A stretch of 64,000 nucleotides of DNA, taken from Streptomyces shenzhenensis. GTDB lineage: Bacteria > Actinomycetota > Actinomycetes > Streptomycetales > Streptomycetaceae. Positions 53,287-61,770 of the stretch are shown here, piece by piece. The notes beneath the pieces are model-generated. The model saw nothing but the letters and a program-made list of their open reading frames with translations. It was not told where the DNA came from and did not search any database. The position numbers were made by a program, and so were the translations under genes. Where the stretch lies: the NCBI RefSeq assembly GCF_003688995.1, contig NZ_PENI01000022.1:102166-166165 (forward strand), written 5' to 3'. The stretch's first letter is position 1; the number at the start of each line of letters is the position of its first letter.

Positions 53287-53781
53287 GTGGCGGTGACCGT
53301 ACGCCGCGCACAGCGGGGCGACGCGGAGGCCATCCGCGCGATACGCAACCACGCGATCGAGCAGTCGACGGCCCTGTGGACCCAGACCCCGCAGTCCCCC
53401 GCCGAGGGGGCCGCCTGGCTGGCCGCCCATCTGGATCGGGGGTCGGCACTCGTGGCCGACCTGGACGGCGAGGTGGCCGGATTCGCGGTGTACGGGCCGT
53501 GGCGGGAACTGGACGGGTACCGCCACACCGTGGAGGACTCGGTCTACGTTCGCGAAGGCCGGCACGGGCTCGGCATCGGCTCCGCACTGCTCGACGCGCT
53601 GATCGCCTCAGCGCGCGAGGCCGGCCATCACCTCATGATCGCCGACATCGAGGCCGGGAACGCCCCCTCGATCCGGCTGCACGAACGGTTCGGGTTCCAC
53701 CACGTCGGAACGGTGCGGGAGGCCGGAATCAAGTTCGGCCGCCGACTCGATCTGACGATCATGCGGCTGTCCCTCACCTGA
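53287..53781 (+). CDS. Phosphinothricin-acetyltransferase-like GNAT
   Basis: 164 residues from GTG 53287 (GAGAGA upstream); leaderless ATG 53260 would add nine. The acetyl-CoA loop is REGRHGLGIGSALLDALI, preceded by VEDSVYV and followed by ADIEAGNAPSIRLHERFGFHHVGT, the layout of Pat/Bar-type acetyltransferases for amino-acid-like amines. Substrate unknown. Confidence 0.84.
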   Translation: MAVTVRRAQRGDAEAIRAIRNHAIEQSTALWTQTPQSPAEGAAWLAAHLDRGSALVADLDGEVAGFAVYGPWRELDGYRHTVEDSVYVREGRHGLGIGSALLDALIASAREAGHHLMIADIEAGNAPSIRLHERFGFHHVGTVREAGIKFGRRLDLTIMRLSLT

Positions 53782-53829
53782 ACCGCCGGAGCCAAAGCGG
53801 TCAGTTGTTTGCAGCCGCCGAGTGGGGAG

Positions 53830-54390
53830 CTACTGCCCTACCCGGCCGTCGATGCACTCGCGCAGCAGATCGGCGTGTCCGCAGTGGCGGGCGTACTCCT
53901 CGATCCGGTGCACCAACAGCTCCCGGACAGCGATGCCGTCCCGGCCCACGCGCGTGCCCAGATCCGGATACTCGGCCAACACCGCGTCGGTCGCCGCCTG
54001 TTCGCGGGCGAGATCGGCGAACGCGCCCTCGACCAGCGCCTGGTCCGCGGCGACTCCCTCGAAGTCGGCGTCACGCGCTCCGTACAGCTTCGGTGCCGGG
54101 TCCCCTGGCACCACCCAGTTGCGCCAGTCCCGCTCCACCTCGGCAAGGTGACGGACCAGCCCCAGCAAGGACATGGTCGACGGCGGCACCGAACGGCGCG
54201 CCAGTTTCTCCGGATCCAACCCCTCGCACTTCATCTGCAGGGTCAGCCGATAGTCCCTCAGGAAATCCTGCAGCGTCGCCAACTCGCCGTCCGGGCTGGC
54301 CCCGTCGCGGTTGCGGGGATCCTCGTCGGGATCGGCCCACATGTCGGGGTACACACTGGCCTGGCTCCACCGCTCGGGCATGTCGCTCAT
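53830..54390 (-). CDS. DinB-superfamily (DUF664) protein
   Basis: 186 residues from ATG 54390. Four-helix DinB/mycothiol-transferase-like pattern: ATLQDFLRDYRLTLQMKCEGL, SLLGLVRHLAEVERDWRNWV and AVRELLVHRIEEYARHCGHADLLRE, with three histidines (VRHL, VHRI, RHCGH) that could bind a metal. Members may transfer mycothiol or related thiols; not established here. Confidence 0.82.
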   Translation of the reverse strand: MSDMPERWSQASVYPDMWADPDEDPRNRDGASPDGELATLQDFLRDYRLTLQMKCEGLDPEKLARRSVPPSTMSLLGLVRHLAEVERDWRNWVVPGDPAPKLYGARDADFEGVAADQALVEGAFADLAREQAATDAVLAEYPDLGTRVGRDGIAVRELLVHRIEEYARHCGHADLLRECIDGRVGQ

Positions 54391-54468
54391 CGTGCTCACT
54401 ATGCGGAGCGGTGGACCGACAGGCAAGCGAATATCGCATCGCGCGGTTCGGCACTACGCTGTGCCCGC

Positions 54469-54900
54469 ATGTTCTTCCGTGCTCCGAAACCGCGGCCACA
54501 TGTGGACAGAGCCACGACGCTCCGGCGTCGCCTGGTGCTGTTCTTTCTCCTGCCCGTCGGCTGCGGTTTGTTCCAGATGGCAGGCGCCTTACCTGCCGAT
54601 GAGAACCCGCCGTGCAGGGGCACCGTGCACGACAGGTACGGGGAAGAGATCCCGGTGAGGCACTTGCGGCCCGGCCAGACCTGCACCACGTACGACGGAC
54701 GGAACCCAACGGGCACGCAGACTTTCGACGAGGCGGTGAACCTCCGAGCCCAACACCAGAGCGAGCTCCTTCTGCAAGGGGTCTTTCTCACCGCGTATGG
54801 GGCGGTCGGGCTGGCGTTGGTCTTCCACGGCCTCGGTCTGCCTGGCCGCCGGAGCCCGCGCGACCTTCTTGAAGAAGGACACAGAGCCCAGGCGGATTGA
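54469..54900 (+). CDS. Small membrane protein
   Basis: 143 residues from ATG 54469. Two hydrophobic helices (about 22-40 and 100-122) bracket a ~60-residue external segment with two cysteines (NPPCRGTV, GQTCTTYD) that probably pair. Conserved-looking turn DRYGEEIPVRHLRPGQ. No family recognised. Confidence 0.72.
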   Translation: MFFRAPKPRPHVDRATTLRRRLVLFFLLPVGCGLFQMAGALPADENPPCRGTVHDRYGEEIPVRHLRPGQTCTTYDGRNPTGTQTFDEAVNLRAQHQSELLLQGVFLTAYGAVGLALVFHGLGLPGRRSPRDLLEEGHRAQAD

Positions 54901-54934
54901 GCCTCGTGGGTGACACCGCGGATAGGGTCACCGG

Positions 54935-55489
54935 ATGGTCAAGATTGACACCGCCCGACTGGTCCTGCGCCGCTGGCGTGACAATGATCTTGAGCCACTG
55001 GCTGCCATCCATGCCGATCCGGACGTGATGCGCTGGATCGGTGACGGGTCGACTCGTGATGAGGTGCAGACCCGCGCCGGCCTTGAGGCCATGGAGCGGC
55101 AGTGGGAGGCCAACGGCTTCGGCCTGTTCGCCGTCGAGGTCCGCTCCACGGGTGAACTGGCCGGTTTCACCGGCTTGTCGGTTCCGGAGTTCCTCCCCGA
55201 GGTGATGCCGACGGTCGAGGTGGGGTGGCGTCTGGGGCGCCGGTTCTGGGGTAAGGGCTTCGCGAGCGAGGCGGCTGCCGCCGTGGTGCGGTTCGGGTTC
55301 CGTGACTGTGAACTGGAACAGATCGTGAGCGTCACCCAAGTGGGAAATGGCGCCTCCGAGCGCATCATGGAGAAGCTGGGGATGCGGCTGGTACGTGAGT
55401 CGGTGGACCCCAGCTGCGGTCGTCCGATCCGCATCTACGCGACCACCAGAGCCCAACACGCTGCAGCCGAGCACACCTCCGGGTCATGA
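54935..55489 (+). CDS. GNAT acetyltransferase (RimJ/RimL-like)
   Basis: 184 residues. TARLVLRRWRDNDLEPLAAI at the N-terminus, VGWRLGRRFWGKGFASEAA as acetyl-CoA loop, and NGASERIMEKLGMRLV identify the RimJ/RimL subgroup. Substrate unknown. Confidence 0.86.
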   Translation: MVKIDTARLVLRRWRDNDLEPLAAIHADPDVMRWIGDGSTRDEVQTRAGLEAMERQWEANGFGLFAVEVRSTGELAGFTGLSVPEFLPEVMPTVEVGWRLGRRFWGKGFASEAAAAVVRFGFRDCELEQIVSVTQVGNGASERIMEKLGMRLVRESVDPSCGRPIRIYATTRAQHAAAEHTSGS

Positions 55490-55559
55490 ACCAGGGTCCC
55501 CCGGCTCTGCCGTACCGCTGTCGGAAGACGTCGCCGACGCCGAACGGCGAGCGGCTGCC

Positions 55560-56240
55560 TGCCACCCGGAAGCGGCGCGGCCTCTTGAAGTCAACGTGCT
55601 CAGCAGCGCGGCTGGACCGGACCGCGGCCGACCTAGCCGGACTGGACGCGGACGACGGCGTATCGGCCGAGCAGATCCGCATCCGTCAGGAGGCCCTGTG
55701 GCAGGCTCGTTTCGAGAGCCTGCCGGAGGGCCTCGCACAGGACGAACGCGACCGTGCCGCCGCGGAGTTGCACTCGCTGCTGAACACCCACGGCGCGTCC
55801 GGGACGGCGGTCGGGGACGGCAGCCCGGCCGTCGGCGGGTCGCGGCCGGGGCGGCGGCCGCGTACGCCGAACTCCTGCCCCTGCTGCACCAGCACACGTT
55901 CCCGGACTCCACGGCCAGGCCGGCCCACCGGAAGATGCCCGGGCCGAACTCGCACGCCGGCTGGGCGAGTCGGGGAGCACCTGCGGAGCGGCGACGGCGT
56001 ACGAGGCGCTCCCGACCGATCTGGGCCGCGTGCTGGGCCGGCACGGCGGACTCCGGCATCCGCGGGAAAGCGGCCTGGGCGCCCTCACGGCGCTCCCCAA
56101 CTGGCTGAAGATGTTCGGCACACACCGCAACCATGCGCGTTGGCGCGGCCGGGCCGGGGACGCCGCCGGGGCCGCGATCTCCCTCAGCCACCCGCTGAAC
56201 CAGCAGATACAGACACTCGGTGCCGACCCGGCCGGTGCTG
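55560..56240 (+). pseudogene. Frameshifted tetratricopeptide-repeat gene
   Basis: Three frames carry pieces of one protein: VSAEQIRIRQEALWQARFESLPEGL and LHSLLNTHGASG; AAAAYAELLPLLHQHTFPDSTARPA; and ELARRLGESGSTCGAATAYEALPTDLGRVLG, RHGGLRHPRESGLGALTALPNWL, RNHARWRGRAGDAAGAAISL. The consensus (LGPDHPDTL.TR.NLA.WRGEAGDAAGA) is that of the actinobacterial TPR/NB-ARC family. At least two frameshifts and lost stops. The stretch 56241-56399 shows nothing. Confidence 0.65.
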
Positions 56241-56399
56241 TCGGCTTTGTCCGCATCGCGGACGTCAGTGCGGAAGAGCACCGCGTGCCGAGTCGGATCG
56301 GGGGCATGTTGTCCCACCCGCCGACCGTCCGGTGGCCGCATCGTGGGCGCGGGCACCGGACGGAACGTCGTGTCGATGTCGGCCGCCCGCGGCTCGGAG

Positions 56400-57695
56400 T
56401 CAGGTGACGGTGATGGCTCCGGTGATGACGGCGAAGGCTATGTAGGCGAGGGAGACCGGGATGCCCCAGCGCAGGGCGTGCTTCTGGAAGTCGCCGAGTT
56501 CCGCCTTGACGAGTCCGAGCAGGACCCACAGCGGTGCGCTGGTGGGACCCATCATATGGAGGATCTGACCGATGGCGCCGGCGCGGGCGATCTCGTTGGC
56601 GTCGACGCCGTAGTGCGCGGCCGATTCGGCGAGGACGGGGACGACGCCGAACCAGTAGCCGTCATTGGACATGAAGAAGCCGAGCGGCAGGGCGAGGACG
56701 GCGGTGAACAGCGGGATGAGATTGCCCATCGACTCGGGCACGACGGCGAGGGCGGCGTCCGCCATGGCCTTGATCATGCCGGCGTCGGTCATGATCCCGG
56801 TGAAGACGCCGGCCGCCAGGACGAGGATCATCACGGGGACGGCGTTGGCTGCCTGGCGCTTGATCAGCTCCTGCTGGTCGCCGATGGTGCGGATGTTGAC
56901 GAGCAGGGCGATGACGAACGCGACCATGAACAGCACCAGGAGGTCGGCGACCTCAAGGATGAGCAGGACCAGCAACAGCACGGTGAGGGCGGCGTTGAAC
57001 CACATGCGCCAGTCCGCCGTCACCGGCTCGAACGCTTCGCCCGAGGCGATCTCGCGCTGGTGGGCGGCGAGTTCGTCGACGTCGATCTTTCGGCGTTCGC
57101 GCCGGCCGAGCCAGTAGGCGACGGCGATGGCGGCCAGGCTGGTGAGGGCCATGGGGCCGATCATGTGAACGAAGTACTCGGTGGCGCTCAGATGCAGGAC
57201 GCTGATGCCGCGGGTGGCGGCGCCGCCCCAGGGGGTGGTGCCGGAGATGGTGCCCAGGGCCATGGCGGCAATGGTGGCGAGGACGAGGGGGTTCATGCCC
57301 AGCCGCCGGTAGATCGGCAGGAACGCGGAGCAGACGATCATGTAGCTGGTGGTGCCGTCACCGTCGAGTGCGACACACAGGGCCAGAACGGCGGTGCCGA
57401 CGCAGATACGGACCGGATCGCCTTTGGCGGCACGGACGATGACCTGGCACACGGGCTCGAAGAGTCTGCACTCCATCATCAGGCCGAAGTAGAGGACGGC
57501 GAACAGCAGCAGCGCGGCGGTGGGGGCGACCGTGTCCAGGCCGTTCGTGATCATGTCGCCGAGCTTGGCGCCCTTGCCGACGACGAGAGCGGCGGCGATC
57601 GGCGTGAGCATGATGGCGGTGAACGCGGAGAGGTATTTCCGCATCACGAGCAGCATGAAGCTGCCCAGGGTGGCAAAGCCGAGGACGGCGAGCAT
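56400..57695 (-). CDS. CitMHS-family citrate-type transporter
   Basis: 431 residues from ATG 57695 (AAGGAG 6 nt upstream). About 11 helices with DGDGTTSYMIVCSAFLPIYRRLG and SNDGYWFGVVPVLAES, the two conserved repeats of metal-citrate/proton symporters (CitM, CitH). Divergent from the GntR gene and the four-carbon acid operon, so its cargo is probably a hydroxy-acid of that pathway. Confidence 0.85.
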   Translation of the reverse strand: MLAVLGFATLGSFMLLVMRKYLSAFTAIMLTPIAAALVVGKGAKLGDMITNGLDTVAPTAALLLFAVLYFGLMMECRLFEPVCQVIVRAAKGDPVRICVGTAVLALCVALDGDGTTSYMIVCSAFLPIYRRLGMNPLVLATIAAMALGTISGTTPWGGAATRGISVLHLSATEYFVHMIGPMALTSLAAIAVAYWLGRRERRKIDVDELAAHQREIASGEAFEPVTADWRMWFNAALTVLLLVLLILEVADLLVLFMVAFVIALLVNIRTIGDQQELIKRQAANAVPVMILVLAAGVFTGIMTDAGMIKAMADAALAVVPESMGNLIPLFTAVLALPLGFFMSNDGYWFGVVPVLAESAAHYGVDANEIARAGAIGQILHMMGPTSAPLWVLLGLVKAELGDFQKHALRWGIPVSLAYIAFAVITGAITVT

Positions 57696-57985
57696 CGTTG
57701 CTCCTTGAGGCAGTTCTGAGGGACCGCCGGTCGACCGGCGGCGCAAGGCGGCGCAAGGCGGCGCACGAGTCGGTGCGTGCCGGGGCGGAAGGCGACCGTC
57801 AGCACACGGGATGCGGCTCGTGCATCGGGTCGGCCAGGGCAGATACGGCTCCTGTACGGAGGTTCGGGGCGCACGGCCATAGCGGGCAGAGGCCCTGCGG
57901 AGGTGTCAGAGGTGCGCCTGGAGTGGCTGGGACTACCGGAGCGGCTGCCGCGGGGAAGGGAGGGCGGCTCGCCGAGCTTCCGGAC

Positions 57986-58021
57986 AACCGGTTTACCGGA
58001 TGGCCGGTAGGAAACTAGAAT
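57986..58021 (+). promoter_or_regulatory. gntR promoter with ACCGG operator
   Basis: AACCGGTTTACCGG (57986-57999) contains a -35-like TTTACC (57992-57997); a -10-like TAGAAT lies at 58016-58021 after an 18-bp spacer. The motif recurs before the catabolic operon, consistent with GntR/FadR autoregulation. The 57696-57985 part of the divergent region holds no gene. Confidence 0.6.
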
Positions 58022-58056
58022 CCAGCCACCGCGTCAATACCGAAGTGAGGAATTCG

Positions 58057-58770
58057 ATGGCCGAACTCGCCAGGATCACGGTCGAGCCGCGTGAGCCACT
58101 GGCCGCCGAGGTCTCCCGTCGCCTGATCGACTACCTGATGTCCGGTGAGGTGCAGCCCGGCGACCGTATCCCGTCGGAGCGGCAGCTGACCGAAATGCTC
58201 GGTGTGAACCGGCCCACCGTGCGGGAGGCGATCAAGTCGCTCGGCTTCCTCGGCCTGCTGGAGATCCGGCAGTCCAGCGGCACATACTTCCGGGGCGCCG
58301 ATTCGGACGTGCTCTACCGGCTGTTCGAACTGGGCCTGGTCCTCGGCGAGCAGGGCGCCCGCGACATGGTGCGAGCCCGCGCGGAGCTGGAGGTGGTGGT
58401 CGCAGGCCTGGCGGCCCAGGCACGCGACGAGGCGGGGATCGACCTGCTGAGCGCCCGGCTCGCGGCGATGCGGGAGTGTCCGGACGAGGAGTTCCCCGAG
58501 GCGGACACCGCGTTCCACGCGGCCCTGGGCGAACTGGCCGGCAACACGGTGCTCCGGGACATGCTCAAGGGCATGCGGGCGATGATCCAGCGCGGCTGGG
58601 TCCAGCGCACCGGGGCCGTACGGCCCCGTGCGGTGGCGTACGCGGACCATGTACCGATCTTCGAGGCCGTCGCGAAGGGCGATGCGGAGACGGCCCGCGC
58701 GGCCATGGCGCAGCACATGGAGGGGGCGTCCCGGCGGCTGATGGAGGCCCTCGAACAGCGGGACACGTGA
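58057..58770 (+). CDS. GntR/FadR-family regulator
   Basis: 237 residues from ATG 58057 (GAGG 7 nt upstream); a GTG/ATG-type extension to 58000 is not supported. The winged HTH is at about 15-75 (GDRIPSERQLTEMLGVNRPTVREAIKSLGFLGLL) and the FadR-like helical effector domain follows (DMVRARAELEVVVAGLAAQAR; DTAFHAALGELAGN; ADHVPIFEAVAKGDAETA with the metal-type histidines). Likely repressor of the four-carbon acid operon. Confidence 0.88.
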   Translation: MAELARITVEPREPLAAEVSRRLIDYLMSGEVQPGDRIPSERQLTEMLGVNRPTVREAIKSLGFLGLLEIRQSSGTYFRGADSDVLYRLFELGLVLGEQGARDMVRARAELEVVVAGLAAQARDEAGIDLLSARLAAMRECPDEEFPEADTAFHAALGELAGNTVLRDMLKGMRAMIQRGWVQRTGAVRPRAVAYADHVPIFEAVAKGDAETARAAMAQHMEGASRRLMEALEQRDT

Positions 58771-58828
58771 CGGGTGCCCCATGGGCCGCCGGGCGGGATC
58801 CGGCAGCCCGCGGGGCTTCCCACACCCC

Positions 58829-58864
58829 CAACCGGTTGACCGGTTGACCGGTTGCTTCTACAGT
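58829..58864 (+). promoter_or_regulatory. Operon promoter covered by three TTGACCGG repeats
   Basis: AACCGG followed by two TTGACCGG units and TTG occupies 58829-58854. A -35 TTGACC (58836-58841), exact 17-bp spacer and -10 TACAGT (58859-58864) can be read, so bound GntR would cover the -35. The 8-bp period resembles the site before gntR. Confidence 0.65.
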
Positions 58865-59005
58865 GGCGGCGCGGCACCGCAGCGACACCTCGCCGCACCC
58901 CATCCCGGGCCCCTCCCCATGCCTGTGAGGAGCGTCCTCGCGCCGAACGGAGCGGCCCGGAGCCGGGACCCCGACGGTCCCGCCTACCGGAAGAGGAAGA
59001 ACCCG

Positions 59006-59710
59006 GTGATCGAACCCCATCCCCTGGTTGCCATGATCCACGCCGTGCCGACCGGCGCCCGCATCGCCCAAGAGGCGTTCGCGCGAGAGTTCCCCGAGGC
59101 CACGGTCTGGAACGTGTCGGACGACCGGCTCCTGGACGATGCCCGTGAGGCCGGCGGCCTCACCGGCGCGCTGCGCCGACGCATGCTTCGCCTGATCGGG
59201 CATGTGCTGGACGGCGGCGCACAGGGCCTGCTGCTGACCTGCTCCTCCTACGGGGAGGTCGCGGACACGGCCCGACTGCTGTGGAGCGTGCCCGTCCTGA
59301 AGTCGGACGAGGCGATGTTCAGGGCCGCTCTGGCCTGCTCGTACCGGCGCATCGCCGTCGTCGCCTCCACCCCGCCCGCCGTCCCGGCGGCCGTCGCCCA
59401 GCTCGAAGCGCTCGTCCCTGCGGTGCGGCCCGACCGCCCGGTCGAGATCGTGACCGCCCTGGGCGAGGGAGCCGCCGGTGCCGAGAGCGCGGAGACGGCC
59501 GCTGGTCATCTGGCCGATGCGCTGTATGCCGCAGGGGGCTCCGACGCCGATGCGGTGCTGCTGGCGCAGTACTCCCTGGCCCCGGTTCGCGAGGCTCTGG
59601 CCGCGCTGGTGGGAGTGCCGGTCCTGGACGGTGCCGGTGCGGCCGCCCGCGAACTGCGCGCCCTGCTCAGCCCCGCTGCCGGGCAGACGGCCGTGGCGGT
59701 CGCACCGTGA
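59006..59710 (+). CDS. Asp/Glu racemase-superfamily protein, one catalytic cysteine missing
   Basis: 234 residues from GTG 59006 (AGAGGAAG upstream). First-half cysteine is present in LLLTCSSYGEVAD; the equivalent second-half position reads LLAQYSLAPVREAL, with no cysteine. Two-cysteine racemases need both, so this protein may be an isomerase or decarboxylase-like member acting on a hydroxy- or keto-acid. First gene of the sugar-acid operon; stop overlaps the next start as GTGA. Confidence 0.78.
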   Translation: MIEPHPLVAMIHAVPTGARIAQEAFAREFPEATVWNVSDDRLLDDAREAGGLTGALRRRMLRLIGHVLDGGAQGLLLTCSSYGEVADTARLLWSVPVLKSDEAMFRAALACSYRRIAVVASTPPAVPAAVAQLEALVPAVRPDRPVEIVTALGEGAAGAESAETAAGHLADALYAAGGSDADAVLLAQYSLAPVREALAALVGVPVLDGAGAAARELRALLSPAAGQTAVAVAP

Positions 59711-60543
59711 CCGCACACCTGCCCTGGCCGCTGGCCTACACCGTCTCGGGCGACGACTGCCGCGCCCCCATGCCGCTCGGCTTTGCGGCGCCCCTTGCCG
59801 AGGCCGTCCGTCACCTGGCCGACCTCGGATACGACGGTGTGGAGGTCCAGGTCCGCGAGAAGGGCGCGCGCGATGCCGACGCGCTGGCCCGGACCGTGGC
59901 AGGCACCGGCCTGAAGATCCTGGGCATCGGCACCGGCCCGGTCGCCGCGCAGGACCGGCTGACACTCGCTGACCCGTCGCCCGATGTGCGCCGACACGCC
60001 CTGGCCCGGCTGCTGGACGCGGCCCGCCTCGCCGGCGCGCTCGGTGTGCCCGTCACCCTCGGCCAGACCCGCGGCACCTTTCTTCCCGGGCTGGCGGACG
60101 CACAGCGTCTGTGGGTCGAACGTGCCGTCCGGCGACTGGCCGAGGAAGCGTCCGCGCACGGCAGCCGGCTGTTGCTGGAGCCGCAGTCACGCGCCACGAC
60201 CTCGCTGTGGCACACTCCCGGCGAAGCCGTCACCGTCATCCGCACGCTCGGCTCCCCGGCCGGCCTGGTGCTCGACAGCCACCATCTCGAAGCCGAGCGC
60301 GTCGACACGGTCCAGGCGGTCACGGAGCACGCACACGTCACCGGCTGTCTGCAACTCGCGGCGACTGTCACGCGGGGCCCCCTGCCGGTGGGCGACCCCC
60401 GGCTTCCACCCCTGCTCAAGGCACTTCGCCAGGGCGGCTTCACCGGCTGGCTGACACTGGAACACACCCAGGACGGAGACAGCGTCCGAGCCGCCGCCCG
60501 CTCCTGGACCGCTCTCACCGACGCCGCAGCCGCCCTGGCCTGA
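59707..60543 (+). CDS. Sugar phosphate isomerase/epimerase (OtnI/Hyi-like TIM barrel)
   Basis: 278 residues from GTG 59707. Xylose-isomerase-like TIM barrel: LADLGYDGVEVQVREKG, AARLAGALGVPVTLGQTRG, RLLLEPQSRATTSL and LVLDSHHLEAE with metal-binding D/H, then GWLTLEHTQDG with the late glutamate. It would interconvert 2- and 3-oxo-tetronates or their phosphates in the four-carbon acid pathway. Confidence 0.8.
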   Translation: MTAHLPWPLAYTVSGDDCRAPMPLGFAAPLAEAVRHLADLGYDGVEVQVREKGARDADALARTVAGTGLKILGIGTGPVAAQDRLTLADPSPDVRRHALARLLDAARLAGALGVPVTLGQTRGTFLPGLADAQRLWVERAVRRLAEEASAHGSRLLLEPQSRATTSLWHTPGEAVTVIRTLGSPAGLVLDSHHLEAERVDTVQAVTEHAHVTGCLQLAATVTRGPLPVGDPRLPPLLKALRQGGFTGWLTLEHTQDGDSVRAAARSWTALTDAAAALA

Positions 60544-60602
60544 TCCGTCTCCCCACCCTCGGAAGAACTACCCCGCTACCCCGTTTCGAGAGGAACCCGC
60601 AG

Positions 60603-61688
60603 ATGAGCACCACCTACCGCCTCGGCGTCCTGGACGGCGACGGCATCGGCCCCGAGATCGTCCCCTCCTCGGTCGAGATCGCCACCGCAGCCGCGGCCGT
60701 CGCGGGCGCCCGCGTCGACTGGGTGACCCTGCCGCTCGGCGCCGCCGCGATCGCCACGCACGGCACCCCGGTTCCCGAGGAGACCAAGGACGCCCTGGCC
60801 GGCCTGGACGGGTGGTATCTGGGTCCGCATGACTCGGTCAGCTACCCCGAGCCGCACAAGTCCGCGCTCAACCCCTCGGGCACCCTGCGCAAGCACTTCC
60901 AGTTGTTCGCCAACATCCGCCCCGCCAAGAGCTTCCCCGGTGCCCAGGCCGTCTGCGACAGCGCCGACCTGGTCATCGTCCGCGAGAACACCGAAGGCTT
61001 CTACGCCGACCGCAACACCTTCGCCGGCACCGGCGAGTTCATGCCCACACCCGACACGGCGATCATGATGGGCATCATCACCCGTCAGGCCACGGAGCGC
61101 GTCGCCCGCGTCGCCTTCGACCTGGCCCGCTCCCGCCGCAAGAAGCTCACCATCGTCCACAAGGCCAACGTCCTCAAGCTCACCACCGGCCTGTTCCGCA
61201 CGGTCTGTCAGGACGTCGCCAGGGACTACCCGGATGTGCGTGTGGACGACTTCCACATCGACGCCATGACCGTCCATCTGGTGCGCCGTGCCCAGGACTT
61301 CGACGTCATCGTCACCGAGAACATGTTCGGCGACATCCTCTCCGACCTCGCCGGCGAGATCAGCGGCTCACTCGGCACCGCCCCGTCCATCAACGCCTCC
61401 GCCACCACCGCCATGGCCCAGGCGTCCCACGGTTCCGCCCCGGACATCGCAGGTCAGAACATCGCCAACCCGGTCGCCATGATCCTCTCCGGCGCCATGC
61501 TGTTCGAATGGCTCGGCGCCCGGCACGGCGACCCGGCACTGGCGAACACCGCAAAGATCATCGAGAGCGGTGTGGCCGGCACGATCGCCGCGGGCATCTC
61601 CACCCGCGACCTGGGCGGCAGCGCTTCCACGACCGAGTTCACCGCAGCCGTCGTCAAGGCCATCACCGCCGACGCCGGCCAGAACTGA
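60603..61688 (+). CDS. Isocitrate/isopropylmalate/tartrate dehydrogenase family
   Basis: 361 residues. Beta-decarboxylating dehydrogenase motifs: LDGDGIGPEIVPSS, SGTLRKHFQLFANIRPAKS (substrate arginines), VIVRENTEGFYAD, KANVLKLTTGLF with catalytic lysine, and DVIVTENMFGDILSDL with the metal aspartates. Substrate could be tartrate, D-malate, or a threonate/erythronate-type acid. It takes the place usually held by LtnD/DenD or PdxA2 dehydrogenases in related operons. Confidence 0.87.
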   Translation: MSTTYRLGVLDGDGIGPEIVPSSVEIATAAAAVAGARVDWVTLPLGAAAIATHGTPVPEETKDALAGLDGWYLGPHDSVSYPEPHKSALNPSGTLRKHFQLFANIRPAKSFPGAQAVCDSADLVIVRENTEGFYADRNTFAGTGEFMPTPDTAIMMGIITRQATERVARVAFDLARSRRKKLTIVHKANVLKLTTGLFRTVCQDVARDYPDVRVDDFHIDAMTVHLVRRAQDFDVIVTENMFGDILSDLAGEISGSLGTAPSINASATTAMAQASHGSAPDIAGQNIANPVAMILSGAMLFEWLGARHGDPALANTAKIIESGVAGTIAAGISTRDLGGSASTTEFTAAVVKAITADAGQN

Positions 61689-61770
61689 CCCGAGTCCGTC
61701 CGGGGCGGGCCACTCCCCCACCCGCCCCGGATCACACGCTCCACCCCACGCCCGAGGAGAGACCACGCCC

